A DNA stretch of 64,000 nucleotides from Ridgeia piscesae (lineage: Eukaryota; Annelida; Polychaeta; Sabellida; Siboglinidae): positions 600,001-664,000 of the forward strand of contig JAODUO010000525.1 in the NCBI GenBank assembly GCA_025642075.2, written 5' to 3'. Below the pieces are notes generated by a model. That model saw only the letters and a list, made by a program, of their open reading frames with translations. It made no database searches and was not told where the DNA came from. The position numbers and the translations under genes were made by a program. Of this stretch, positions 46,167 through 55,600 are shown piece by piece (position 1 is the stretch's first letter; each line of letters starts with the position of its first letter).

Positions 46167-48591
46167 CTGCAAGACACAAACAACCCCACCATCAGACACA
46201 ACCCCACCATCAGACACAACCCCACCATCAGACACAACCCCACCATCAGACACTTGCTAAATCATACCAAACCATTTGCGAAAATGTTCTATGGCAGAAT
46301 ACTATAGTAAAACAAGATACCTCGTTCAGGGACCGAAATTTGAAATTCAAGGCTATTAAAAAAAAGAAATTCAAGACTGTTTTAACGACAAATGTACTTT
46401 TAAGCGCAGTAAATTAAGTCAACATTAAACAATTTACTTACTAAGAAAAAATGGTGCCAACAACAACGAAATGATGATTGCCCAATGTGCATGAGTTATT
46501 TTTTCTGGCTGTTATTCATCACAACAATTGAGTCAAAACAATAGTTTACTGACCACAATTAAATTCAAGACTTCAAGGCTATTTTGTAAAATTCAAGGAT
46601 TTCAAGGCCTTGAATTTGGTCCAATCAAATTCCAGGCTATTCAAGATCCCGTACAGACCCTGCTCGTTAAACAACTAATACATTTATTAGTTGTATAATA
46701 ATGCGTCTTGTTTTAACACCATACCAAGCTAGTATGTAACACAGCACTTGTAAAGTCGCGTGAACTTTCTTTTGAAATGTTTACATGTGCAGACTAATGC
46801 TAGTAATGCCATCACTTTATTCCCAATTATAACATGATCCGATAAAAACATCTTTCTCTTGATTCAAGTATCATTTCACAGAATTTAAACAATGGTACTC
46901 TAAAAGTAATATTGTAGCATTGTTATTTTTACACATAAATCACATGATGATGGTGGAAGAACTAAGCTGGTATCATAATTTTGTACATTTATATACACAT
47001 GACCAGACATCATGTGGTTACCATGATCACTAATATATAAATTAGTTTCATAATGTTACCTTCTCACAAAGTAAGAGTTGACAATATTGTTCTAATCTGT
47101 TACAGAGAGATGGCATTTTTTAATAACACGCATCATTAGTCTTATCCAGAAACTTGCATATGTTGTATCAACCCATAATACGTACACCAAAAGTATGATT
47201 AACACAACCGGTGGTTGGCTGATTGTACATACCAACCCACAGATTTGATTTGTATTCGACATTATGATCTCGTACGGCCATTTCTTGGGCTTCCAGCAGC
47301 ACCTACAACAACACATGGGCGGCAGGTGGATTAGTCAACAAACATGTCTTTCTTGTGCTTAAATGTCACCCCCCCCCATTTTTTCGAACCTTGTATTTAT
47401 ATGAAACCACTGGATAAACTATGCCATTTTTGTCAATCGTCGCCAATTTGTTTGAGTAATAAACATTGTCTGGTTTATAAATATTTGCAACCAATTTTTG
47501 CAACTTACCAGACATAACAATCAAAGTCACTTATCTCTATGGCTGATTATTTGTTTGAAAAGTAACTCTTTTAATTAAGAATTCACACACAAGACACTTG
47601 AATAAGTGAAACTGGTCATAACGGTCTGAATTAATTGACGGTTTTTAACAACATACATTCCAAATCTACTGCTGCAATCTACATTGACATGCAGTCTGTA
47701 CTACAGATCTGATGTGTTAAACTGTGTACAGACAATGCCTAATACAGACACAACAGGATCTTGTTCTGATCTTCCACCTGTGTACCACAAACCAGTGACA
47801 TTGCCACCAAATGACAACAAACTTCTGAAGAATATAAACCAAGCTACTACAACATAAGATTAAGTAAAACTAAATAGTAAAGACATTAATAATTCCAAGA
47901 CTGAGAGGTGAAAAAGAAAATGCAGTGAACCAACCTCTTTGACAACTGCTGAACCTTTCCTTTCAACAAATGACAACTGCTTCAGTGCCTCGTCTATAGA
48001 CATGCCACGGATCTGAAACATGACAACCTGTGTATGAGAAATCATCTATACTTCTACATTTTATATCAGTTCTTTGCCAGTTGACAGCATGGCAAATGCA
48101 TGTTACACAGCATGGCAAATGCATGTTATACACAGCATGGCAAATACATGTTACACACTGCATGGCAAATACAGTGTGTAACATGACGCCACTGAAGATT
48201 GTGTATATCCTTCATGAAAGTATTATTATAAAAAAATTATTCTAATACATCAAAACAGAAGTAAAACAGGGTAGTAACTAGGTATGTGGCTTTCCAAATG
48301 GGTTCTTCCATACAAACAAAAACATGAGAGTACACCATCCTTAAAACCAGTAAAATGCTGAGGCATTGAAAGATGGGACGTTACGTATATATTACATAAA
48401 ATATATATTGTATATATACATACATATATTGTATATACATATATATATATATTCACATATATATATATATATTCACATATATACATACATACATACATAC
48501 ATACATACATACATACATACATACATACATACATACATACACATACATACATACATACATACATACATACATACATACATACATAAATACA

Positions 48592-48627
<36 letters not shown>

Positions 48628-51600
48628 CTAGCTAGGTTTATTGAATGTTTGGTGTGAAACAATGTGACTGTGTTATATACAGTGGTGTCCGTGTGCTACC
48701 AACACAAAGGCAGGACAGAGAGCTGCTGGACAAAGCAATGGACATACCATGAAAGCGATGTACCACATCTTCTTAGGGCTGTACTTGATATTAGCTCGGT
48801 AATGTGTAATCTCCTGCAAACACAATGTGAACAGCCTGCAAGTGACTCACTCTACTGGGATCAACAGATGTTTCTGTCAGTGCTGTTCATAGTTTGTTCT
48901 CAGAACACGGTTCACTTTCTGACAACAGTTCAGAACAGTGCCAACTTCAAACTTGCGTTAATTATACAGCTGTGTCACGGTGTGGTGGATGTACCCATAT
49001 GACAAGGTGATAGCTGCTTTTTATGAAGGAAGTTGACATTTCCAGGAGTATTCAGTCGAGGGTGTAATGAAGTAAACTTGGTCATGTACACTTTCAAGTA
49101 TTATGAAACAAACTTGTCAACTATAAATACATTAGGCCAAGTAGTACAAGTAATATATAATAAAATAATATTACTCTTGTGGCAATTAGTAAATGTACTA
49201 AAAGTAGATATTAATTGTAAGTCAATAACTATAAATATACCAAGGATGGGCAACACAGCACAGACATGACGTGACTGAAAGCTGGCTAAGATATTATTGT
49301 CTCAGTGTCTTCATATGATGCACTCACCGCCGGTCTGATGGGTTGCCCCTCCATAAGGGGAGGGTACACAATGTCATTGTACTTGGGCCAGCCAGTTGGC
49401 TCCTTGGGTGTCGCCCTCTTGCCTAGGGTTGTGCACGTGTGGAAGTTGCAACTGCCGCTGGGCACGAGTGTAGTGACAGCTGGTGCCCAAGTGCGGCACA
49501 TGACAGGCCTACAATCAGACATTTAAATACAAACACAAATATTTTTGAGGGATTCAAATACAAATACTTTTAAATACAAATACACTGAAAAGTATTTCAA
49601 GTACTTTTCATTTTCAGGATACATTACTATATAGGAAAAAGAAAAAAAACCGATATATCAAAGAGTTCGAGACATCTAGTTTATTGCCATTGTCTAAGTT
49701 GTCTGGTCCAGTATCTATCTGGCTATTGTTCAGTGTTCACTCTTGCTCAGTTGCTTAGTTCACTATTGCTTAGTTCACTATTGCTTAGTTCACTATTGCT
49801 TAGAGTTACACCAGAGAAACATCAGCTGCTGGAAAGTGTTGTCAGTGAGGCGGCATCTCTCTGGACGAAACACCATCCCAGCGATGCTGAAAAGCCTTTC
49901 AACTGGAGCCGAGTATGCAGGGATGCAAAGAAAGATGGGGCTAACTTGGCTAGTGTTGGGTATGACAAGAGAGGCAGTGGCTTCTTGTGAACAACCCTTC
50001 TTATACAGCGGTATCAAAGGTCTACTGCCTCAATGACTGCTCACATGATGGCTTAATTGCCTTTACCAGGCCGTAATTTCTGAGTAAATTGCCAAAGGAC
50101 ACAGTACAGTTACTTGATTTTTAAGAATTCAATCAAGAACTATTTTAAATTGCAATTATCATACGCATTTGAAATATCAAATACTTTAGGAAAGTATTTA
50201 AATACAAATACACATGTACTTTCAATTCCTAAATGTCAAATACAAATACTTTAAAAAAAGTATTTAAATACTTTCAAATACAAATGTATTTGACCCCACA
50301 TCTGCCTACAACATGATTGCTAATAACAATCTAATGTTTTTACATGGTGTCAATAGTACAGACGGGGGAAATATCAAACAAAGTAAAATTTCAGAGTGGG
50401 TAAACATATAACCTGTCAGGGTTACTTGTGGACTCGCCACTTCTGGTACAGTCAAGTATTGTTGACAATAAACACTGTTTATAATTTTTCCAGAGGTAGA
50501 TAAAAAAGTAATCAAAAGTATTCATTGGGATTCAGGAAATTCAAGGAAAGTTTGCCATCAGCATTTAATGGCGCCATCCCCAGAAAAGTATCTACAAGAT
50601 TACTAAGTCACCAGCTAGTGCAAGAATAGCCAATGTCATGGAAATACTGACACCACATGCACACTTTTAAACTTTCAGTTTGCAGATCTAAAAAAAATAC
50701 TTATTTGTCAGTCCAATTATAGCAGCATATTAGTGCAATTTATGCAATCTAGCTTGTCAACACAGATGACAATTATTGTTGATAAACCACAGAATGCAGT
50801 CTTACAAATTGTTTTCTTCCTTAGTGATAAAGTGGTTCAGCGGCCAGTGCTTCTGACTAAAAGAACGCATGTTTGAATCTTGTGCCACTGTATTGAACTT
50901 TGGGCAAGTTTTATCGTTTTACCGTGACTATCCTGCTAAACTGCACCCATTCACTCAGTTGTATGAATGAGTTCTGGCTATAGACAGTGGTGTATTTTTT
51001 TTAACACACAATCTTCATGTATTTATTGAAGCATGGTTAGATGCTTCACAAAGATGTCAAGATGGTGTTGGACTGAACAAGTCTCACAGAGAGGTTAAGA
51101 CCCAGGGAGTTTAAGATGTCTTGATCAGTCCTGAGCCGGACTGTCAATCGAGGGGACGGTGGTTCAATCCCACCTACCGCCGTTTCAAAACTTGGGCAAT
51201 TTCGTTCACCCTACATTTACCTGTCTTTCGGAAGTCAGTGGTCCCTTCTATCTGGTGGAAGTAAAAGATGCAACACAGGGCGTACACGTGTAACCTGTAA
51301 TGGACTCACAAATTCTCGTTGGACTTTAAACGCCCTGCAAAGGGCCCTGTCCAGTATCTGAGGACTAGATACTGTGCTATGTAAGTACTTATCTTTTCAT
51401 ACCTTTAGCCCGGCATTGACATTGCCTTTAATCCAGGAACAATTTACTGTGTTGGTTATTGTCATAAAATTTGTTTTGTCCCCAAATGTTTGTGGTAAGT
51501 CGTAAGGCCCAGCTAATTTTTTAGAAAGCAGTTTGACCCCACTAATTAAAAATTATAATTCTGCAGTGTCAGTGAAAAACGAGTTGAGCCTTGATTCTTG

Positions 51601-52494
51601 ACCCGGCCTACATTTACGTTACAGTTTTAGGCTACGTTAGCCCAATTTTAGTGCTGTTTTGGAGGAGAAATGTTAAACATTTGCGGTTAACATTCATGTA
51701 CTGGTGTATTATCGCCCACATACCTGGTCAACGAGACCGATGCTCGGAAGAGCGACCTCAGACCTAAAACAAATAATACACAATCACATTGTCTGATACA
51801 CACAAGACATCACATATCTAATCAGAAAATACTGACGTCAGTTTTATGTTTATGCAGATAAATAACATATCACACCATTCTGCATGAACGACATCCTAAC
51901 CACGGCGAGATGAGCACATCTGCAGAACGACGGTAGTATATTACTTTGTGCGTGAGATTATACTTACATGAATAAAATTAATGATTTCGTAGACGTTACA
52001 TGATTTTAATTTATATAATTATATACGTGTGCATCCTTATGTTGAAAATTAATGTGTGGTCATATCAAATGAGTAAAAGAAAGCATGTGTTTTAAAGTGC
52101 ACAGCACGGCCAGCGGAGATGAAATTCTGTAGAATTCTATAAAATTGAAGTTACATTTGGAAAATTACTTATAATTCTATGTAATGATTTATGCAATTTA
52201 TTTTGGTATCCTCAATTTGTATGGCATTTAATCCATTTTCTATTTATTTTTCATAAACATATTTGATTAATTTCACAGAGTTAAAAATTAATACATCTAG
52301 AGAAAATCTCCCCCCCCCAAATCTTATGTTTCTCTATAGGAACAAAACATGATAAATATTGTATGGGAAAATTGTCGTTACATTAATTTAGTAAATTAGA
52401 TGCACTTGTGCATAAATATGGTCTTTATTGTTTGGCCTACCCTATATTGTATACATAGCGAATTCAGTGGCCCGTCATTACTGCCATGCTGCAT
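45949..52494 (-). CDS. MRPL22: Mitochondrial large ribosomal subunit protein uL22m
   Basis: Component of the mitoribosome large subunit that lines the exit tunnel region. Seven coding exons on the minus strand: 52494-52482, 51763-51724, 49508-49328, 48813-48748, 48012-47935, 47302-47233 and 46166-45949. They total 666 nt (221 aa) and all phases fit. The N-terminus ([18 protein letters not shown]) is Arg/Ser-rich without acids, as expected for a mitochondrial presequence. Conserved uL22m blocks: [82 protein letters not shown], and the end RNRRIVRAL. The vertebrate protein is about 206 aa. The first, 13-nt exon is the least certain part, with a weak A/gtaatg donor; the rest is secure. Confidence 0.92.
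46185..46257. repeat. 18-bp minisatellite x4 beside an MRPL22 acceptor
   Basis: Four copies of 'ccccaccatcagacacaa' starting about 20 nt from the exon 7 acceptor at 46166/46167. In gene sense they form a G/T-rich tract (gtgtctgatggtggggtt) where a pyrimidine tract would be expected. Confidence 0.95.
46327..46662. mobile_element. Non-autonomous DNA transposon with CAGGG ends
   Basis: 336 bp beginning CAGGGACCGAAATTTGAAAT and ending (reverse complement) CAGGGTCTGTACGGGATC. It is flanked by a perfect 6-bp direct repeat, CTCGTT, at 46321-46326 and 46663-46668. The interior is a series of 'ttcaaggctattt'-like inverted phrases. The ends resemble hAT-type elements, though those usually give 8-bp duplications. 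It lies in MRPL22 intron 6. Confidence 0.65.
47233..47302 (-). CDS. MRPL22: MRPL22 exon 6
   Basis: A 70-nt exon coding [20 protein letters not shown] then LWV, phase 0 in and phase 1 out (GTTG/gtatgt). An alternative upstream GT (gttggt) would break the frame into exon 7. Confidence 0.93.
47935..48012 (-). CDS. MRPL22: MRPL22 exon 5
   Basis: A 78-nt exon, [20 protein letters not shown] then SAVVKE, phase 0 both sides. The donor gttggt is weak; the acceptor is tgtttcag. Confidence 0.93.
48085..48180. repeat. Short tandem repeat near MRPL22 exon 5 acceptor
   Basis: Four copies of about 23-25 bp ('cagcatggcaaatgcatgttac') about 70 nt upstream, in gene sense, of the exon 5 acceptor. Confidence 0.85.
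48477..48620. repeat. (CATA)n microsatellite
   Basis: About 35 copies of the tetranucleotide with two interruptions, preceded by AT-rich 'atatatatattcac' duplications, in MRPL22 intron 4. Confidence 0.97.
48748..48813 (-). CDS. MRPL22: MRPL22 exon 4
   Basis: A 66-nt exon coding [18 protein letters not shown] then IAFM, phase 0 both sides, with acceptor tttgcag and donor gtatgt. Confidence 0.93.
49328..49508 (-). CDS. MRPL22: MRPL22 exon 3
   Basis: A 181-nt exon coding the end of the presequence region and [17 protein letters not shown], ending GCG/gtgagt. A hAT-type relic begins within about 20 bp upstream of its acceptor. Confidence 0.9.
49520..50300 (-). mobile_element. hAT transposase relic
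   Basis: On the minus strand about 50017-49793 encodes a hAT C-terminal dimerisation signature ([29 protein letters not shown]). It is flanked by 'caaatacaaatac' repeats on one side and 'aaatacaaatgtatttgacc' on the other, typical of hAT ends. Only the last part of a transposase remains, so it is an internally deleted, dead copy inside MRPL22 intron 2. Confidence 0.8.
50820..51000 (+). mobile_element. tRNA-derived SINE-like fragment
   Basis: An A-box-like 'agtggttcagcgg' and a B-box-like 'gcatgtttgaatcttg' about 40 bp apart, followed by 'gaactttgggcaagtttt', a phrase typical of SINE bodies. Too diverged to be a tRNA gene. Confidence 0.45.
51110..51400 (+). mobile_element. tRNA-derived SINE
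   Basis: The B-box 'ggtggttcaatcccacc' sits after a tRNA-like head (gagccggactgtcaatcg), followed by a body with 'cctgtctttcggaagtc' and 'ggactttaaacgccctgc'. This matches the head-body layout of invertebrate SINEs. It lies in MRPL22 intron 2. Confidence 0.55.
51724..51763 (-). CDS. MRPL22: MRPL22 exon 2, presequence
   Basis: A 40-nt exon between ttttag and CAG/gtatgt. In the frame that joins exon 3 it reads [13 protein letters not shown], an amphipathic basic presequence. Confidence 0.75.
51764..52481 (-). other. MRPL22 intron 1, AT-rich
   Basis: A 718-bp AT-rich intron if exon 1 is at 52482-52494. It includes a C9 run at 52311-52319. No other feature is seen. Confidence 0.45.
52482..52494 (-). 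CDS. MRPL22: MRPL22 exon 1, start codon
   Basis: Thirteen coding bases, ATGCAGCATGGCA/gtaatg, supply Met-Gln-His-Gly and the first base of Ser, restoring the frame into exon 2. It is inferred from phase and position only. A neighbouring ATG in another frame does not fit exon 2. Confidence 0.5.
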
Positions 52495-52561
52495 GCATAG
52501 GTGGCGCGCGCATCTGTAAGGGTACGAGTTTCCTGTGTGAAGGTCGGTAAGAGCGAGCAAA
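52495..52561. promoter_or_regulatory. Bidirectional promoter of MRPL22 and NDUFA8
   Basis: Only 67 bp separate the two inferred start codons. There is no TATA box. It contains GC-richer 'ggtggcgcgcgcatctg' against an AT-rich background, consistent with a compact head-to-head promoter for two nuclear genes of mitochondrial proteins. Confidence 0.5.
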
Positions 52562-52690
52562 ATGCCGTTCACAAACGCCGACTGGCTGCCTAGCTATGAC
52601 GAGTTGACGGTACCTGAAATCGAAATGAGTGCTGCTCCACTCAGAGCAGGATCTCACCACTTTGGGAAGTACTGCGACTTCCAATGCAAG
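52562..52690 (+). CDS. NDUFA8: NDUFA8 exon 1
   Basis: 43 codons, MPFTNADWLPSYDELTVPEI to CDFQCK at AAG/gtataa. The 'LRAGSHHFGKYCD' block matches the family's conserved AAAHHYG..CD. Confidence 0.93.
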
Positions 52691-55600
52691 GTATAAGCAA
52701 TGCGACCATGCACGGTGTTACTGGCCGGCCTACGTCCCTGGGCCTGGCTGTCTGAGACTAGAATGATACCTGGATAAGATGTCAGTAACTAAGATTATGA
52801 CCCGCAATAAGTAATACTTTACTTTCACATCTCCACATTAAGATCACAGGGATTTTCAGGTAGATTATAAATTATGGATTATTCAATTATATAAAGACTC
52901 AAATGACACCATCAGCAAAGCCGAACCTGGCCTGGGCCTTGCCCAGCCGCCTGTCAGTTTGACAGTGTCACTGACAGCGACAGTTGATACAGTGGCGTTT
53001 GATACAGTGGCGTACTGTGCAGAGAGCCGGACACTGAAATATATAGGCATACATGCGTATAATGGGGGGCTGGCATAGTAGTGTCTTGTGAAGTGTGTTG
53101 CTATAATTATATAGTTTGACTATGGGGTAGTTTTGACACATGTGAGGAAACTGGGGATGATTGGCAGATGTGAAGGGTCACTAGTTTCTGACAGTGTCAT
53201 CAAAAATACCTTTCTGACTGTCAGAAACCCAACCCTAAGAAGTATCTGTTGTGTGGGCAGAAGATACATTTCCAGCTTCTTGAGTTATTCTATCTTTAAT
53301 ACACATGTTAGATTTCCTACATAAATATACATAAATCTGATTCATTTGGACTGTTTTGGTACTGTTATTATTCAATTTCCTTCAATGCCAATTCCATCTA
53401 GAATCATTTAATTCTAATTCCATCTATAATCATTCAATTTCAAATCCCACTCCAATTCACATAACAAAACATGTTAACCATAACATTGTATGATTAATGT
53501 GCATACAGGGGATGATACAGCGTGTTATGTATTGATGTATTTATATAATTATATAATCATTATATAACACACACACACGTAATCACCAAAACGAAAAGAA
53601 TTCATTCAGTGACATTTTATGGCATTGCATTTTAATGTAGGCATCGCTGAATTCACTGCATAATTGAAATGTCTTACTTCTACCGAGTCTGCTCTCGTTC
53701 TGGCATCACCTACTTAATAATTTTGTTGAAACACTAGATCAGCACATTAAAATGGTTTTGACTCACTGACACATAATGTGATGAAGCATGCAGAAATAAG
53801 ACAAACAATTAGCTCAAAATATTTCAATGCATCAACCAGTGTTTAAATGTCAATACACGCAAGCTGTTACAAACTAATTGAGTAGCTAGGAAGAACATAT
53901 AAAACCACTGAGTGGTTAGTGGGTAGTATTGGCTGGGTAAAATATAATTATATATTTTTTATAACATTTGGTTGTCACATTCTGGTTATAATCTACAAGT
54001 GTTGTCAGTCTTCACTGGGCTTATGTTTGCACTGGTAATCTTTGAACTTTAACTGGTTATACTTTGGAGTGTTTGGAGAGATCCTGGCTTCACTCCTGGT
54101 ACCTTGGGAACCCTAATAATTATTTGCTTAGCATGTGACACTGGCCACTGGGAAAGTGTGACTGTTAGCTGGGCAATTTCAACAGTTCTTTGAAGCAGTC
54201 CCCAGCCAGCAATCATTCACTCAAGGGAATATGACAAGCATAATTGACTTCCCATTCATCAGTTTCATCCACTGATTAATTGCTGGGTAATGTTTGACCA
54301 GCAGCTTCATTGTCCAACTTGTCTTGGTCATTAAACACCATTGCCTGCACAGCAATACTGATACTCCCAACTGTCTCTAAAATATCATTTTCAGCATCAC
54401 ACAAATATCACATGCTCAGTTCCTTTTTATTCAATTCCAATTATTATTCAATTCAAAATCTTTCAATTTCAATTCATTTTGTTCAAATTCTTTCAATTCC
54501 AGTTCCAGCTCCAATTCCAGAATTGAAATTGAATAGATCAATGCCAGTTGTGTTTGAATTGACTCCCAGCCCTGCTATGTATTGAAAACTGTCAATTCCA
54601 ATGTGTGCCACTAGGATAGTTTTGGTAGTATGCATAGTGTCTTTACATTTTGAAAAAGCTCCTTACATTTTGCTCAAGCCTCAACATATTCTGTGTAATG
54701 AACTAATTATGGATTGTTATTTACGAAACAGTCTCCTGATCTTCATTTACACTTTGCAGGGCTTTATGCAGGACCAAATTATTGCCAGTCACACATGTTT
54801 TGGTGGGCACATGGATGTTAACTGTTAAGCCAGTTTACAAAGTTTATATGTGTCTGATGACCTAAAATGGACTACAAACACACCTGTGACACCATTTACA
54901 CTCACTTTTGAGGCATAACTGATAATATCTATGGTTTTGGAAGATCTTTTTTGCTCCTTCATTTTTTTACCTGTCCACCACCCATCCACCCATATATTTC
55001 CACCTGTCCACAACGGTTTTTACCTGTCCAAATGATGGGTGGACGCGTCTGTGCATAAAAAAAGCTATGCCACTTTGCATAATATAATGTTTACAATAGC
55101 AGGTAGTTTAAAGGCTGTGTAGAAGTTATGGTTGCAGTTTGGTGCTTGACTGAGTTTCAGGCCATCACACTCTTTATGATCAGATGTAAGACCACAATAT
55201 GGTGCTCGTCCGCCATTACCCAACCAAAGAGTACCATTTAAAAGCAGCACTATGCAGGTGGTCTGAATTTCTGTGAGCGCATATGTAGTGTGGAGTTATT
55301 AGAAATGATGTTTTTGTGCAGCATGGCATCAGAGCTGTCAAATTATGACAGCTGTCAGTCGGTACATTTCTGCGTATTAATACAGTTGTCATTTTGCTTG
55401 GTGATGTAATCAGGGGCAATCCGTGGGTGGTTCAAGCAGAAATGGAGGGGTGTAAGGTTTGAAAGAAGTTTGTGGTAGCCTGAGGTAGAAGTTCACAATT
55501 TTTTCACAGATCTTCTGTCTATGGAGGGTAAATATGCTGTGAAATTGTCAATAACATAGCTTATCAAGATTAGTAGGAAATGAAGGAAACGTTATAATGG

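Noticed and set aside
51110..51200. A functional tRNA gene
   Set aside because: Has a B-box but no complete cloverleaf, and continues into a SINE body.
52478..52684. A minus-strand protein overlapping NDUFA8 exon 1
   Set aside because: Antisense of a conserved exon; only the last bases near 52494 matter, as the possible MRPL22 start.
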